Of a stretch of 64,000 nucleotides of DNA, positions 41,060 through 52,275 are shown piece after piece. The notes under the pieces were generated by a model, which did no database searches, had not been told where the DNA came from, and saw nothing but the letters and a program-made list of their open reading frames with translations. The DNA comes from Bordetella sp. GTDB lineage: Bacteria > Pseudomonadota > Gammaproteobacteria > Burkholderiales > Burkholderiaceae_B. The position numbers were made by a program, and so were the translations under genes. The DNA lies in assembly GCA_022818765.1 (NCBI GenBank), contig CP063810.1:557126-621125 (forward strand). The letters run 5' to 3'. How positions within the stretch are numbered: the first letter of the stretch is position 1; each line of letters begins with the position of its first letter.

Positions 41060-41347
41060 CTAGGTATTAAAAGTTTTTTTTCTTGTTTCATCATCTAATT
41101 TTTCAATTTCATCAACAATATCTTTTTTAATATTGGTAGTTACATTGTTGATTTCTATTTTTAATTCTCTAATTTCATCTAATTCAACTTCACGTTCAAT
41201 ATCTGATTTTATACTATGAAGATAGCGTTGTGCACGTCCCATAAAATAACCAAGTGTTTTCGCTATTTTAGGTAATTTATTTGGACCTATTACAATCAAC
41301 GCAACAGATCCAATTACCATTAACTCAGAAATATTAATATCAAACAT
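41060..41347 (-). CDS. tatB: Sec-independent translocase TatB
   Basis: A 95-residue protein with one N-terminal transmembrane helix, the conserved glutamate in ISELMVIGSVALIVIGP, then KLPKIAKTLGYFMGRAQRYL and an amphipathic, charged tail. The family length is usually greater, so the C-terminus is short, a common result of reduction. Lies between tatA and tatC. Confidence 0.92.
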   Translation of the reverse strand: MFDINISELMVIGSVALIVIGPNKLPKIAKTLGYFMGRAQRYLHSIKSDIEREVELDEIRELKIEINNVTTNIKKDIVDEIEKLDDETRKKTFNT

Positions 41348-41387
41348 ATAGATTTCTCATAATAATTTATTGTAAAAATTTTTTGCT

Positions 41388-41621
41388 CTATATATCACCA
41401 TCCTTAGATTGCATTTCAATAGTTTTTTTAGTTTCAATAAAAGATGGATCTACTTTTTTATTCAAATTAGACTCAGAAGTATTCGATTCATTTATTCCCT
41501 CTCTAAAACCTTTAATAGCATTTCCTAAATCTGAACCAATATTCCTAAGTTTCTTAGTTCCAAAGACCATTCCTACAACAAGCAAAACTATCAACCAATG
41601 CCAAATACTAAAACTACCCAT
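41388..41621 (-). CDS. tatA: Sec-independent translocase TatA
   Basis: A 77-residue pore-forming Tat component with the family start [20 protein letters not shown], the hinge [20 protein letters not shown] and an acidic/basic tail. The start at 41621 is chosen because GGAG lies 7 bases upstream and the N-terminus matches homologues; the frame is open to 41648. Confidence 0.93.
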   Translation of the reverse strand: MGSFSIWHWLIVLLVVGMVFGTKKLRNIGSDLGNAIKGFREGINESNTSESNLNKKVDPSFIETKKTIEMQSKDGDI

Positions 41622-41648
41622 TATTTTCTCCAAATTAAGATATCTCAT

Positions 41649-41996
41649 TTAATTATAATTTAATCCTCCTAAAATATGGAAATGTAAATGCGGAATTTCT
41701 TGACCTCCTTGAATTCCTGAATTATTCATTAATTGAAATCCACCTTCATATCCATTTAAACATCCTCCTTTAATTGCTAAAAAAGGAACTAACACAATCA
41801 TTCTACCTAATAAATCAATATCTCTATGAGAGACTTCTTGGAGAGAAACAATATGCTTTCGTGTAATTAATAATAAATGAACAGGAGCCTTAGGTTTTAT
41901 ATCATGAAAACAAACAAAATCATCATCTTCATAAATTTTTTTGGAACTAAGTTTCCCTTGTGAAATTTGACAAAAGAGACAACGACCTTGATCCAT
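41649..41996 (-). CDS. HIT-family nucleotide-binding hydrolase
   Basis: A 115-residue histidine-triad protein (HinT type) with CLFCQISQGKL at the N-terminus, FHDIKPKAPVHLLLITRKHI and the triad HLHFHILGG near the C-terminus. Such enzymes cleave phosphoramidate bonds of AMP derivatives. It lies between hisE and tatA, the standard betaproteobacterial position. Confidence 0.93.
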   Translation of the reverse strand: MDQGRCLFCQISQGKLSSKKIYEDDDFVCFHDIKPKAPVHLLLITRKHIVSLQEVSHRDIDLLGRMIVLVPFLAIKGGCLNGYEGGFQLMNNSGIQGGQEIPHLHFHILGGLNYN

Positions 41997-42081
41997 ATAT
42001 TATAAAATATCTCAAAAAATCTTCTATTGTTTTAGTAAATTTAAACACATATTTAATTATCATATCTTATATATTTAAGAA

Positions 42082-42426
42082 TTAAGATTCAGAAGAACGT
42101 TGAGCTTTCTCTGTTAAACCTGATGTTCCTTCTCTTTGTCCTAACTGATTGAATATATCTTCGGGTCGGAGACCATAATGCGTTAATACAATTAGACAAT
42201 GAAACCATAAATCAGCCATTTCATGAATTATCTGATTTTTTATCCCAGATTTAGCTGCAATAACCAATTCGGTTGCTTCTTCGCCTATTTTTTTTAGAAA
42301 AGTGTCAGGACCTTCCGACAAAAGTTGTGCAACATATGAATGTTTTTTATTCTTTACAAGATTTTTATTTCGCATATCGATTTTGTCAGCAATACGCAAA
42401 AGAATTTGTTCATTATTAGTATTCAT
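42082..42426 (-). CDS. hisE: Phosphoribosyl-ATP pyrophosphatase
   Basis: Second step of histidine synthesis, PR-ATP to PR-AMP. The 114-residue all-helical protein has [31 protein letters not shown] and [13 protein letters not shown], the metal-binding ExxE and ExxD pattern. Its start overlaps the hisI stop by 4 bases, so the two are coupled. It is a separate gene, not fused to hisI as in enterobacteria. Confidence 0.95.
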   Translation of the reverse strand: MNTNNEQILLRIADKIDMRNKNLVKNKKHSYVAQLLSEGPDTFLKKIGEEATELVIAAKSGIKNQIIHEMADLWFHCLIVLTHYGLRPEDIFNQLGQREGTSGLTEKAQRSSES

Positions 42427-42839
42427 TTATATATTTTTTCCGGTTTTTTTAGAACAGGTTCAACATAAATCCATGACTTTGTTTCAGAATTCAATTTTTT
42501 ATTTAATTTTCGAAAGAAACAGCTAGAATGACCTGTATGACAAGCAATCTTTCCATACTGAATAACTATTAATAATAAAGTATCTCCATCACAATCTAAA
42601 TATAATCCCTTAACAATTTGAAAATTACCAGATTTTTCTCCCTTTTCCCATAAATTTTTACGTGATCTAGACCAATAAACTGCTTTACCAGTAGTAATGG
42701 TTTTAATCAATGATTCTTGATTCATCCATGCCATCATTAAAATTTTATTATTTTCATAATCTTGCACAATAACTGGCACTAAACCATCGTTATTAAAACA
42801 AACTTCTTTAATCCACAAAAATTTTTCCGATAAGATCAT
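42423..42839 (-). CDS. hisI: Phosphoribosyl-AMP cyclohydrolase
   Basis: Third step of histidine synthesis. The 138-residue monofunctional form has [28 protein letters not shown], the metal site [10 protein letters not shown] and the zinc cysteines in [11 protein letters not shown]. It is preceded by hisF (4-bp gap) and followed by hisE with a 4-base overlap. Confidence 0.95.
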   Translation of the reverse strand: MILSEKFLWIKEVCFNNDGLVPVIVQDYENNKILMMAWMNQESLIKTITTGKAVYWSRSRKNLWEKGEKSGNFQIVKGLYLDCDGDTLLLIVIQYGKIACHTGHSSCFFRKLNKKLNSETKSWIYVEPVLKKPEKIYK

Positions 42840-42843
42840 TTTT

Positions 42844-43635
42844 TTAAAGCCTTACAGCAATTCCTTCTTTTGAAAGAAACTCTTTACATTCCTTAATGGT
42901 ATATTGATTATAGTGAAAAATACTCGCAGCTAAAACTGCACTTGCATGACCTTTAATAATTCCATCAGCTAAATGCTGTAAGTTTCCAACACCTCCAGAA
43001 GCAATAACTGGAACTGATACTGCATCAGAAATTGTACGAATTAATTCTAAATCAAAACCTATTTTTGTACCATCATGATCCATGCTAGTTAGTAATATCT
43101 CACCAGCTCCATAAGAAACCATTTGTTTAGCCCAAGCCACAGCGTCTATATTTGTCTGTCTGCGACCTCCATGTGTAGAGACTACCCAACTTGGATCTTT
43201 GTTTTTATCTGTTACAAGTGAACGAATTGCATCTATAGCAACTACAATACATTGAGATCCATAATAATTTGCAATATCTTTTATCAATTCAGGTTTAGCT
43301 ACAGCTGCGCTATTGATACTAACTTTATCAGCTCCTGAATTAAGTAAAATTTGTACATCTGAAACTTTGCGTATTCCTCCTCCTACAGTGAGTGGAATAA
43401 ATATTGTTGAAGCAACTTTTTCAATAATAGAAAGCATCAAATCACTTCTATTACTTGTTGCTGTTATATCTAAAAAAGTGATTTCATCAGCCCCTTCTTC
43501 ATTATATCGACTAGCAATTTCGACAGGATCCCCAGCATCTTTTAGACCAAGAAATTTTTTTCCTTTAACAACCCGACCTTCTTTAACATCTAAGCAAGGA
43601 ATGATACGACTAGCTAAAGAATTCATAAACCTCAT
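42844..43635 (-). CDS. hisF: Imidazole glycerol phosphate synthase, cyclase subunit
   Basis: With HisH it forms IGP and AICAR. The (beta-alpha)8 barrel has both catalytic aspartates, in [18 protein letters not shown] and [15 protein letters not shown], and both phosphate-binding halves. The ATG at 43635 overlaps the hisA stop as ATGA (263 residues). An internal ATG at 43626 gives the more usual N-terminus [10 protein letters not shown], so the start is ambiguous between the two. Confidence 0.95.
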   Translation of the reverse strand: MRFMNSLASRIIPCLDVKEGRVVKGKKFLGLKDAGDPVEIASRYNEEGADEITFLDITATSNRSDLMLSIIEKVASTIFIPLTVGGGIRKVSDVQILLNSGADKVSINSAAVAKPELIKDIANYYGSQCIVVAIDAIRSLVTDKNKDPSWVVSTHGGRRQTNIDAVAWAKQMVSYGAGEILLTSMDHDGTKIGFDLELIRTISDAVSVPVIASGGVGNLQHLADGIIKGHASAVLAASIFHYNQYTIKECKEFLSKEGIAVRL

Positions 43636-44393
43636 ACATCACCAGAATTATTAGATTTTATAAAATTCCAGACAAAATCTTGTGCTTGCTTAAAATCAAG
43701 GGTACCTTGGTAAAGGCTTCGTCCAAGAATTGCTCCTTTTATTTTTTCAGATTTAAGTAAACATAATGTTTTTATATCCTGAATATTAACAATTCCTCCA
43801 GAAATATATATAGGAATTCTAACATTATCAGCTAGTAATGAAGCCTGTTTCAAATTGATTCCAGAAAGCATTCCATCGCGATTTATATCAGTATAAATAA
43901 AAGAAGCACATCCATAATTTTCAATTTCTTTCGAAATGTCCATCATGCTATATCCAGTATTTTTGCTCCAACCATCTGTTGCAATCATTCCATCACGAGT
44001 ATCAAGAGCAACTATAATCTGTCCAGGAAAATTAATGCAAGCTTCTTGTAGAAAAGAAGGATTCGTGATTGCAGCTGTTCCAACTACAACATACGAAGCT
44101 CCAGATTTCAGATAACTCTCAATAGTCTTCAGATCTCGAACACCTCCACCAACCTGTACATCGACTTTTTTACTAATCTTTTTAAGAATTTTTTTAATTT
44201 GAATATCATGTTCAGGTTTTCCTGATAAAGCTCCATCTAAATCAACTAAATGAAGTCGTCGAGCTCCTTGATCAAACCATTTTTCCGCAATAGAAACTGG
44301 GTTTTCTGAAAATATTGTAACATTTGTAAAATCACCTTGGCGCAACCGCACACATGATCCATTCTTTAAATCAATAGCAGGAATAAGCAGCAT
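43632..44393 (-). CDS. hisA: ProFAR isomerase
   Basis: Fourth step of histidine synthesis. The 253-residue barrel has [20 protein letters not shown] with the first catalytic aspartate and [11 protein letters not shown] with the second, plus the phosphate sites VQVGGGVR and ISGGI. It overlaps hisF by 4 bases. Confidence 0.95.
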   Translation of the reverse strand: MLLIPAIDLKNGSCVRLRQGDFTNVTIFSENPVSIAEKWFDQGARRLHLVDLDGALSGKPEHDIQIKKILKKISKKVDVQVGGGVRDLKTIESYLKSGASYVVVGTAAITNPSFLQEACINFPGQIIVALDTRDGMIATDGWSKNTGYSMMDISKEIENYGCASFIYTDINRDGMLSGINLKQASLLADNVRIPIYISGGIVNIQDIKTLCLLKSEKIKGAILGRSLYQGTLDFKQAQDFVWNFIKSNNSGDV

Positions 44394-44455
44394 AATATTT
44401 TTATTAAATAGGTTATTAACATATAAATTTTTTTTGAATTATTCTTATAATGAAA

Positions 44456-45087
44456 CTAAGGCATCCAATTTAAAAAATTTTCATACAATTTTAAGCCATA
44501 ATTAGCACTTTTTTCAGGATGAAATTGAACAGCAAAAATATTATCATTTGCAACAGCAGATGCAAATGATAATCCATAAAATGTTTCTCCAACCACATGT
44601 TTTAAATTCTTAGGAACAGCATAATAACTATGCACAAAATAAAAATAAGAATTTTCTGGAATCCCTTTCCACAAGGGGTGGTAATGTTTTTGGCTTACTC
44701 TATTCCATCCTATATGAGGGATTTTTATTTGGTCTTTTTTAAATTTTCTATTATCGAATTTTTGAACAGATCCAGGCAATACACCTAAACAAAATGTATT
44801 GCCCCCTCTTGACTTGATTCAAATAGCATTTGCTCTCCGATACAAATCCCTAATAAAGGTTTATTTTTAACTGCTTCCAGCAAAGCTGAATATAAACCAG
44901 ACTTTCTTATATTTAGCATACAATCTTTCATAGCTCCTTGCCCAGGTAAAACAATTTTATCTGCAGCAATAATATCTTCTGGCTTATTAGAAAATTTAAT
45001 ATCTGTTTTAGGCAAAGAAAAACATAATGCACGAAATACAGAATGAAGATTTCCTGTCCCATAATCAACTATAACAATTGTATTCAT
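44456..45087 (-). CDS. hisH: Imidazole glycerol phosphate synthase, glutaminase subunit, frameshifted
   Basis: Supplies ammonia to HisF. The N-terminal frame has IVDYGTGNLHSV, the oxyanion PGQGA and the nucleophile cysteine in PLLGICIGEQMLFE. The next frame carries LGVLPGSVQKF, PHIGWN, YFVHSYYA and the catalytic His/Glu in VQFHPEKS. One added G in the G5 run (plus-strand CCCCC 44802-44806) restores QEGGNTFCLGVLPG and a 210-residue protein of standard size. The full triad is kept. Confidence 0.9.
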
Positions 45088-45114
45088 TACACATTAATAA
45101 AAAATAAAAAGTCA

Positions 45115-45711
45115 TTACAAAATTCCTTTTGTAGAAGGAATTTCATTTTTTTGAAAATCTGTAATTTCAATAGCCATTTTTAATGCTCTTCCAAAAGCTT
45201 TAAAAATAGTTTCGCATTGATGATGTGCATTAAATCCTCTTAAATTATCAATATGCAATGTTATGAATGCATGGCTTACTAAACCTTGAAAGAATTCACG
45301 CACCAATTCTGTATCAAATCTTCCAATATGTGAATGAGTGAAATGAACATTATATTGCAAGCCAGGCCGTCCTGAAAAATCAATTACAACTCGTGACAAA
45401 GCTTCATCTAATGGAACATAAGCATAACCATAACGATTTAAACCGACTTTATTTTTAATAGCTTGATTTATAGCTTTCCCAAAAACAATTCCAATATCTT
45501 CAACAGTGTGATGAGCATCGATATGCAAATCTCCCGTTGCTTTAATATTTAAATCTATTAAGCTATGCATAGCTACTTGATCTAACATATGATCTAAAAA
45601 ATATATACCTGTACTAATTGTACGAATAGCTTTTCCATCAAGATTTAATAAAACATAAATGTCGGTTTCGTTTGTTTTTCGTGAAATTTCAGCTATTCGA
45701 ATATTATTCAT
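45115..45711 (-). CDS. hisB: Imidazoleglycerol-phosphate dehydratase
   Basis: A monofunctional 198-residue dehydratase with the two metal-binding clusters [18 protein letters not shown] ([16 protein letters not shown]) and [18 protein letters not shown]. No phosphatase domain is fused, so histidinol-phosphate phosphatase must be encoded elsewhere. The start overlaps the end of hisC by 4 bases. Confidence 0.95.
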   Translation of the reverse strand: MNNIRIAEISRKTNETDIYVLLNLDGKAIRTISTGIYFLDHMLDQVAMHSLIDLNIKATGDLHIDAHHTVEDIGIVFGKAINQAIKNKVGLNRYGYAYVPLDEALSRVVIDFSGRPGLQYNVHFTHSHIGRFDTELVREFFQGLVSHAFITLHIDNLRGFNAHHQCETIFKAFGRALKMAIEITDFQKNEIPSTKGIL

Positions 45712-46820
45712 ATGAATTTAATAATTTCGTTAAGGGTATTAACAAATATTAAGTTCTCTTCAGGTGTACCAACTGAAACTCGTAAACAATTATCAAGCAG
45801 AGGATGCATTCCTGAAAAATTTTTAATCAATATTTTTTTATTTAACAAAAGATTGTATATCTCATTAGCGCTTTTTTTTCCAGAAAAACGAAAAAGAATA
45901 AAATTTCCTTCGGAAGGAAATACATGGATTCCTGGTAACTTAGATAGAGCGCATGCTAAAAGTTTTCTTTCAATTAAACTTTTAGCAGTTTGAGCATCAA
46001 TAACAGAACGATATTTTAATAATGTGAATAAGACAGATATTGTTAATACATTCATATTGTAAGGAGGACGGACTTTATTGATTTGTTCCAACCATTGAAT
46101 GCGTCCAGATAAATAACCAACTCGCAATCCAGCCAAACCAATTTTAGATAAAGTTCGCAAAACAACAACATTATCTAGTTGTGTAACATATGGCATCCAT
46201 GTATGTGTTGTGAAAGGTTGATATGCTTCATCCAATACAACTAAACCAGGAGCATTTTCAACAATAGTTTGAATTGAATTTTTTGACCATAATCCTCCAG
46301 TTGGATTATTAGGAATTGCTAAAAAAACAACCTTTGGAGAATATTTTGATATTGCATCCAACATTGAATCTAAATCAAGATTTAAATTCTTATCCAAAGA
46401 TACTCCAATAAATGAAGCATGGTGAATTTTTGCTGCTATATTGAAATATGTAAACGAAGGCCAAGGTGAAATTATTGTATCACCAGGGGAGCAAGAAGCT
46501 TGAATAATCAAATTAATCAATTCATCTGACCCATTTCCAAAAATAACTTCAGCTCCTTCAGGAACATTAAAATTCTCTTTAATTTTGGACTTTAATTCAA
46601 AAATAGTGTTATCCATAACACCTGGATAACGATTAATTGGTGTTTGAAATACTATATCTGCAATTTCCTTTTTAACAAAATCTGGCAATTGATAAGGAGA
46701 TTCCATTGCATCAAGCTTGATACATTTATTATCAGCATTACTGATTGAATAGACACTTTGTAATTGAATATCAGATCGGATTGTTTCTTTTACAATTTTA
46801 TTAATGTTAGAACAGTTCAT
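45708..46820 (-). CDS. hisC: Histidinol-phosphate aminotransferase
   Basis: A fold-type I PLP enzyme, 370 residues. It shows [11 protein letters not shown] near the N-terminus, the [12 protein letters not shown] and [10 protein letters not shown] segments and the Schiff-base lysine in [16 protein letters not shown]. It lies 3 bp after hisD and overlaps hisB by 4 bases, so is tightly coupled. Confidence 0.94.
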   Translation of the reverse strand: MNCSNINKIVKETIRSDIQLQSVYSISNADNKCIKLDAMESPYQLPDFVKKEIADIVFQTPINRYPGVMDNTIFELKSKIKENFNVPEGAEVIFGNGSDELINLIIQASCSPGDTIISPWPSFTYFNIAAKIHHASFIGVSLDKNLNLDLDSMLDAISKYSPKVVFLAIPNNPTGGLWSKNSIQTIVENAPGLVVLDEAYQPFTTHTWMPYVTQLDNVVVLRTLSKIGLAGLRVGYLSGRIQWLEQINKVRPPYNMNVLTISVLFTLLKYRSVIDAQTAKSLIERKLLACALSKLPGIHVFPSEGNFILFRFSGKKSANEIYNLLLNKKILIKNFSGMHPLLDNCLRVSVGTPEENLIFVNTLNEIIKFI

Positions 46821-46823
46821 AAA

Positions 46824-48125
46824 TTATACATCCAAACGATATTTAGCACTTTCTTCATGAGCTTTAAGACCTTCAGATTCAGCTAATTCAGTGGCGATTC
46901 TTCCTAATTTCTTAGCTCCTTGCTTAGAAATATTTATCACACTGGAACGTTTTTGAAAATCATAAACACTAAGAGGTGAAGAAAATCGAGCTGTACTTGA
47001 TGTCGGTAAGACATGGCTAGGCCCAGCACAATAATCTCCAAACACCTCAGGACTAAAATGGCCAAGAAAAATAGCGCCTGCATGATATATTTTTTCTAAC
47101 CATTTTTCTGGATTTTCAGTTGCTATTTCCAAATGTTCAGGAGCAATATTATTTGAAATTGAACATGCTTGTTCTAAATCTTTAACTAAAATGAGCGCTC
47201 CTTTATTTGACAAACTTTTTCGAATAATTTCAGAACGAGTTTGATATTTTATTAATCGATTAATTGATTTTTCTATTTCATTGATAAATTCTAAGTTATT
47301 ACTCAAAAGAATTGATTGAGCAAGTTCATCATGTTCTGCTTGGGATAACAGATCCATAGCTATCCAATTAACAGGTACTTTACCATCAGATATAATCAGA
47401 ATTTCACTTGGCCCAGCGATCATATCTATGCCAACAATTCCAAAAACATGCCTCTTTGCAGAAGAGACATAAGCATTACCAGGGCCAACAATTTTATCAA
47501 CTTTGGGTACAGTATTAGTCCCATAAGTTAATGCCCCTATAGATTGAGCTCCTCCTATTGCAAATACTCGATCAACTCCACTTAATGCTGCTGCAGCTAA
47601 AACTATACTATTCGTTTTACCATTTGGAGTAGGAGAAACCATAATTAGTTCTTTTACTCCTGCAATTTTTGCAGGAATTGCATTCATAAGAACAGAAGAA
47701 GGATACGAAGCTTTTCCACCTGGAACATACAAACCTACTCTATGTATAGGAGTAACCTTTTGACCAAGCATTACGCCATCTTCATCAGAATATGTCCAAT
47801 TTTTATCAAATTGATGCTCATGATAATTTTTTATTCTTAAAGCTGCTAACTCCAACGCTTTTCTTTTTGATTCCGGTAAATCATCTAAAGCAGCATGACA
47901 TTGCTCTTTAGTAATTTCCAATTGATTTGCTGAAATTGGATCAAAGCAATCAAATTTCTTAGTATAGCTTAATAAAGCCGCATCTCCATAAAATTTAATA
48001 TTTGATAAAATTTCCGAAACTTCATTTTTAATAGATTCGTTTTCAATATCTTTAAATTCTCTCAAAGAAGATAAATCATTTAAAAAATTATTGTCTCGAA
48101 AATCAAATCGATTTATTAATCTCAT
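46824..48125 (-). CDS. hisD: Histidinol dehydrogenase
   Basis: Carries out the last two NAD-dependent oxidations to histidine. The 433-residue protein has [20 protein letters not shown], the zinc-site [12 protein letters not shown] and [13 protein letters not shown], and the C-terminal [11 protein letters not shown]. The start MRLINRFDF at 48125 matches homologues and has GGAAAA just upstream; the frame is open to 48146. Confidence 0.95.
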   Translation of the reverse strand: MRLINRFDFRDNNFLNDLSSLREFKDIENESIKNEVSEILSNIKFYGDAALLSYTKKFDCFDPISANQLEITKEQCHAALDDLPESKRKALELAALRIKNYHEHQFDKNWTYSDEDGVMLGQKVTPIHRVGLYVPGGKASYPSSVLMNAIPAKIAGVKELIMVSPTPNGKTNSIVLAAAALSGVDRVFAIGGAQSIGALTYGTNTVPKVDKIVGPGNAYVSSAKRHVFGIVGIDMIAGPSEILIISDGKVPVNWIAMDLLSQAEHDELAQSILLSNNLEFINEIEKSINRLIKYQTRSEIIRKSLSNKGALILVKDLEQACSISNNIAPEHLEIATENPEKWLEKIYHAGAIFLGHFSPEVFGDYCAGPSHVLPTSSTARFSSPLSVYDFQKRSSVINISKQGAKKLGRIATELAESEGLKAHEESAKYRLDV

Positions 48126-48184
48126 ATTTTTCCAAAAATTTTGCAATTATTGCTATCCATTTTTACAAAAATTACTAGCTAAAT

Positions 48185-48898
48185 TCATAATATATTATTT
48201 GGGTTCTTTAAATTTTTACTATCATGACTAGAATTGCTAGCATACCAAAAAGCATCTAAAAAAGGTTTTAAGCGTGTTCTTCGTGTTTTTAAAGAGGCTC
48301 TGTTCACAATTAATCTTGAGGAGATAGGCATAATATCCTCTATAACTTCCAAATCATTTGCTCGCAAAGTATTCCCTGTTGAAACCAAATCAACAATAGC
48401 ATCGGCAAGTCCAACTAAAGGAGCTAATTCAATAGAACCATAAAGTTTAATAAGTTCTACATGAATACCTTTATTGGAAAAATATTCTCTAGAAGATTGA
48501 ATATATTTTGTAGCAACACGCAAACGCATTTTTTGTTTTATAGCAGCATAATAATCAAACCCTCTTCTAACAGCTAAACTCAGTTTACATTTGGACATAT
48601 TTAAATCAATTGGTTGATATAATCCATCTGGTTTTTGAAAAGTATGTTCAAGTATTACATCTTTACCTGCTATTCCAAAATCGGCAGCTCCATATTGAAC
48701 ATATGTTGGTACATCAGAAGGACGGACTATAATTAATCGGAGATATGGATCACTTGTTGAAAAAACTAATCTTCTAGAATTCGCAGGACTTTCTTCTGAT
48801 TTAATTCCAGCTAAAGCAAGTAAAGGCATAGTTTCATCAAAAATTCGTCCCTTCGATAAAGCTAATGTCACTGGGGAAGTTTCAATATTATCAATCAT
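48185..48898 (-). CDS. hisG: ATP phosphoribosyltransferase, short form
   Basis: First step of histidine synthesis. The 237-residue protein lacks the C-terminal regulatory domain of the long form. Short HisG proteins work with HisZ, which is not in this window. Visible segments are [30 protein letters not shown] and [12 protein letters not shown]. It starts 2 bp after the murA stop and heads the his genes. Confidence 0.94.
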   Translation of the reverse strand: MIDNIETSPVTLALSKGRIFDETMPLLALAGIKSEESPANSRRLVFSTSDPYLRLIIVRPSDVPTYVQYGAADFGIAGKDVILEHTFQKPDGLYQPIDLNMSKCKLSLAVRRGFDYYAAIKQKMRLRVATKYIQSSREYFSNKGIHVELIKLYGSIELAPLVGLADAIVDLVSTGNTLRANDLEVIEDIMPISSRLIVNRASLKTRRTRLKPFLDAFWYASNSSHDSKNLKNPNNIL

Positions 48899-48900
48899 GT

Positions 48901-50166
48901 TTATTCCCTATCTACAGTAACGCGTTGAATATTAGCACCTAAATTCCGAAGTTTGATATCCATACTATCATATCCACGATCAAGATGATAAATACGCTCT
49001 ATTAATGTTTCATCCTTTGCAATTAAGCCTGCTATTACTAAGCTTGCAGAAGCTCGTAAATCAGTGGCTCTAACTATAGCACCTGAAAGGTTTTTCACAC
49101 CATGCACAACAACAGAATGTCCATTAATTTCAATATTAGCCCCTAAACGCTGAAGTTCTTGAACATGCATATATCTATTTTCAAAAATGTTTTCAACAAT
49201 AAGAGCTGATCCTTTAGCAATTGTATTCAAAGCCATCAACTGAGCTTGCATATCAGTGGCAAATCCTGGATATTCAGATGTACGAAATCCAACAGCTTTA
49301 GGCCTTGATTTCATTGATGCTTTAATCCAATTATCTCCAAATTGAATATTTAATCCTGCTTGGATAAGTTTATCAACTGTTGAACCCATGTGTGAAAGAA
49401 TTACATTATGTAAAATAATATCACCTCCAGTTGCACAAACAGCACACAAAAAAGTGCCTGCTTCAATTCTATCTGGAGATACTTTATGTTCAGCACCATG
49501 TAATTGATCAACACCGTCAATGATAATCCGATTTGTCCCATATCCTTTAATAGAGGCTCCCATTTTATTTAACAATTCTGCTAAATCAACAATTTCTGGT
49601 TCACAAGCAGCATTCTCTAAAATTGTTTGACCTTTGGCAAGAGTTGCTGCCATCATGAGATTCTCAGTACCTGTTACAGTCATCATATCAGTTCGAATTG
49701 ATGAACCTCTTAATTTTTTTGCTCGAGCCACTACAAATCCATGTTCAAGTCTTATATCAGCACCAAGAGCTGATAATCCTTTCAGGTGTTGATCAACGGG
49801 TCTTTGTCCTATCGAACATCCTCCAGGGAGACTTATATGAGCTTCACCAAAACGAGAAAGCAATGGACCTAATACAAGTATAGAAGCTCTCATTGTTTTT
49901 ACTAACTCATAGGGGGCTTCAAGGCAGTTAATTTGATTTGATTGAAGAATCAATGCATCATTTTTATTCCAGTAATGCTTTACTCCTAAATAATTTAATA
50001 AATTTAAAGTTGTAGAAATATCATTAAGATGTGGAATGTTATATAAGGCAATTGAATCTGATGTTAAAAGACTCGAACATAATATAGGTAAAGATGCATT
50101 CTTTGATCCAGAAATAGCAACCTCTCCATGCAAAGTATTTCCTCCATTGATAGATAATTTATCCAT
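48901..50166 (-). CDS. murA: UDP-N-acetylglucosamine 1-carboxyvinyltransferase
   Basis: First committed step of peptidoglycan synthesis. The 421-residue EPSP-synthase-like protein has [16 protein letters not shown] and the fosfomycin-target cysteine loop [14 protein letters not shown]. It also shows the [15 protein letters not shown] and [16 protein letters not shown] segments. ATG 50166 overlaps the bolA-like stop by one base (TGATG), indicating coupling; a TTG one codon earlier is also open. Confidence 0.96.
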   Translation of the reverse strand: MDKLSINGGNTLHGEVAISGSKNASLPILCSSLLTSDSIALYNIPHLNDISTTLNLLNYLGVKHYWNKNDALILQSNQINCLEAPYELVKTMRASILVLGPLLSRFGEAHISLPGGCSIGQRPVDQHLKGLSALGADIRLEHGFVVARAKKLRGSSIRTDMMTVTGTENLMMAATLAKGQTILENAACEPEIVDLAELLNKMGASIKGYGTNRIIIDGVDQLHGAEHKVSPDRIEAGTFLCAVCATGGDIILHNVILSHMGSTVDKLIQAGLNIQFGDNWIKASMKSRPKAVGFRTSEYPGFATDMQAQLMALNTIAKGSALIVENIFENRYMHVQELQRLGANIEINGHSVVVHGVKNLSGAIVRATDLRASASLVIAGLIAKDETLIERIYHLDRGYDSMDIKLRNLGANIQRVTVDRE

Positions 50167-50416
50167 CAAGTTGATGCCTTATCATTATTATATTCTTCGG
50201 GAGTAAAAGTTTTTATTGATAGAGCATGAATTTCCTCTTTCATTCGATCCCTAAGGCTTTGTATACCAACTGATGACGAGCAATCAATTTTTTATTTTGA
50301 AAAATTGAACTAACAATTGTAGCGTAAAAATGAGAGCCATCACCATGAACCTTAATATAGTCACATGATAAATTATTTGATATATATTTTTGAACTTGAT
50401 ATGGAGATAGAGACAC
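50166..50416 (-). CDS. BolA/IbaG family protein, frameshifted
   Basis: A small BolA-family protein, likely a partner of monothiol glutaredoxins in iron-sulfur or iron regulation. The first frame, from a GTG at 50416 with AAGGG 9 bases upstream, gives [14 protein letters not shown] and [13 protein letters not shown]. The next frame gives [19 protein letters not shown] to the stop at 50166. One added G in the G3 run (plus-strand CCC 50249-50251) yields a normal 83-residue protein. It lies between the ABC permease and murA, as in related genomes. Confidence 0.85.
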
Positions 50417-50421
50417 AAATA

Positions 50422-51222
50422 TTAACCCTTTAATTTATAACCATAAGATAATAATCTTAATGTGAAAATAGACAATATAAAAAATGTACCAACAACAACA
50501 AATAAACTATTCCAAGGAGAAATATCAGATTCTGAGAAAAAAGCATATCGAAAACCATCTATAGCATAAAAAATTGGATTCCATAACAATATTTTTTGCC
50601 AAAACGGAGATAAAGATTGAAACGAATAAAATACTCCAGAAAGAAAGGTTGCAGGCATAATGATAAAATTTTGAAATAAAGAAAGTTGGTCAAATTTTTC
50701 TGCCCATAAACCTGCAACTATTCCAATGATACCCATAATTGCAGAAGAAATAATCGCGAATAAAATTATCAAAAATGGATGATGGAAAGGTAAATCAATA
50801 AAAATAATGGAAATCAACCAAACAAAAAAACCAACTATTAACCCTCTTATTGAAGAAGCAAGAAGATAAGCTGTAAAAATTTCTTGATACGATAAAGGAG
50901 GCAGTAACATAAATACTAAATTCCCAGTAATTTTACTTTGAATCAAAGAAGATGATGAATTCGCAAACGAATTTTGAAGGATGCTCATCATGATCAAACC
51001 TGGAGATAAAAAAGCAATATATGAGATTTTCTGAAAAATTATTCTTTCTGGTGAAATTTGAGAAAATACGACTAGATAAAGTAAAGCTGTTAAAACAGGG
51101 GCAGCTACAGTCTGAAAACTTACTTTCCAAAATCGCAACAATTCTTTATGCAAAAGAGTTGGAAAACCAGAACAAAATTTTTTATTTGACTTTAATTCCA
51201 AAAAATCAAAAGATTTTTTCAT
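50422..51222 (-). CDS. ABC-2 type transporter permease (YadH-like)
   Basis: A 266-residue integral membrane protein with six predicted transmembrane segments and the ABC-2 pattern (GFPTLLHKELLRFWKVSFQT start; FIAFLSPGLIMMSILQNSF; FLSGVFYSFQSLSPFWQKIL; NPIFYAIDGFRYAFF). It pairs with the ATPase just upstream. The exported substrate is unknown. Its position between the ATPase and bolA-murA is conserved in betaproteobacteria. Confidence 0.9.
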   Translation of the reverse strand: MKKSFDFLELKSNKKFCSGFPTLLHKELLRFWKVSFQTVAAPVLTALLYLVVFSQISPERIIFQKISYIAFLSPGLIMMSILQNSFANSSSSLIQSKITGNLVFMLLPPLSYQEIFTAYLLASSIRGLIVGFFVWLISIIFIDLPFHHPFLIILFAIISSAIMGIIGIVAGLWAEKFDQLSLFQNFIIMPATFLSGVFYSFQSLSPFWQKILLWNPIFYAIDGFRYAFFSESDISPWNSLFVVVGTFFILSIFTLRLLSYGYKLKG

Positions 51223-51266
51223 TCCTAATATCTCGTTAATTATTATTAAAAACCCTAGTTAAATAT

Positions 51267-52037
51267 TTAGTTATGATGCATAATGCGTAAAAAAGCGTCT
51301 TCAAGATCAGTGCTACCTACTCTAGCTAATAAATCTGAAGTTTTATCGAGAGCAATAATACATCCTTCTTTTAACATTGCTACTCGTTCACATAAAGACT
51401 CAGCTTCTTCTAGATAGTGAGTTGTCAAAATAATTGTGTGACCAGTTTTATTTAGACTAGAAATAAATTCCCAAAGAGTTCGACGTAAATCGACATCAAC
51501 ACCTGCAGTAGGTTCATCTAAAACTATAACAGAAGGGCGATGAACAAGAGCTTGAGCTACCAATACCCGTCTTTTCATACCACCTGAAAGAATTCTCATA
51601 TTACAATCAGCTTTATCTTTTAAGTGAAGACGTTGAATAATTTCATCAATCCAATCGTCATTCTTTCTTAATCCAAAATAACCAGATTGAATTCTCAAAG
51701 TTTCACGAACAGTAAAAAAAGGATCATATACCAATTCTTGAGGTACTACCCCCAATTCCCGACGGGCAGATTTGTAATTATTTACAACATCATATCCACA
51801 AATACTAGCTGTTCCTGAATCAGCATATGATAAACCTGCAAGTATCGAAATTAAACTTGTTTTTCCTGCTCCATTAGGACCTAATAATCCAAAAAATTCT
51901 CCAGCATTAACATGAAAACTAACATCTTTAAGTGCTTGAAATTTATTTTTCAATGAATATGTTCTAAATAAACCTTGATTTTTTAAATCACGATTATAAT
52001 AGAATTTTGAAATGTTATTAACAGATACGGAAATCAT
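51267..52037 (-). CDS. ABC transporter ATP-binding protein (YadG-like)
   Basis: A 256-residue ATPase with Walker A GLLGPNGAGKTS, the ABC signature LSGGMKRRVLVAQAL and Walker B VIVLDEPTAGVD, followed by the H-loop TTHYLEEAE. It forms a two-gene exporter with the permease (44-bp gap). Divergent from ung. Confidence 0.93.
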   Translation of the reverse strand: MISVSVNNISKFYYNRDLKNQGLFRTYSLKNKFQALKDVSFHVNAGEFFGLLGPNGAGKTSLISILAGLSYADSGTASICGYDVVNNYKSARRELGVVPQELVYDPFFTVRETLRIQSGYFGLRKNDDWIDEIIQRLHLKDKADCNMRILSGGMKRRVLVAQALVHRPSVIVLDEPTAGVDVDLRRTLWEFISSLNKTGHTIILTTHYLEEAESLCERVAMLKEGCIIALDKTSDLLARVGSTDLEDAFLRIMHHN

Positions 52038-52080
52038 AAATAATAAGTTGAAGTCATTAAAAATTAATTATTTGATAATT

Positions 52081-52112
52081 ATAAATGAATTCTTGTAGAA
52101 GAATTCATTTAT
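52081..52112 (+). terminator. Perfect hairpin with T-run in a divergent spacer
   Basis: ATAAATGAATTCTT (52081-52094) and its exact inverse (52099-52112) flank a GTAG loop; an A and eight T follow. On the plus strand this is a textbook intrinsic terminator. It lies upstream of ung and downstream of no visible gene, so it may be a leader attenuator or the remnant of a lost gene. Confidence 0.6.
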
Positions 52113-52275
52113 ATTTTTTTTAAATGAAATTCAACTAAAATAGTCTTGTTTTTATAGTTTTATTTTAGATAACTAGTAGTTAAGAATTTCAAATTAAATA
52201 CTAATTGAATTGTTAAAATTAATAACAGTAATAAAAAATTATCTTCCATAAAAATAAAGATCAATTTTATATAAA

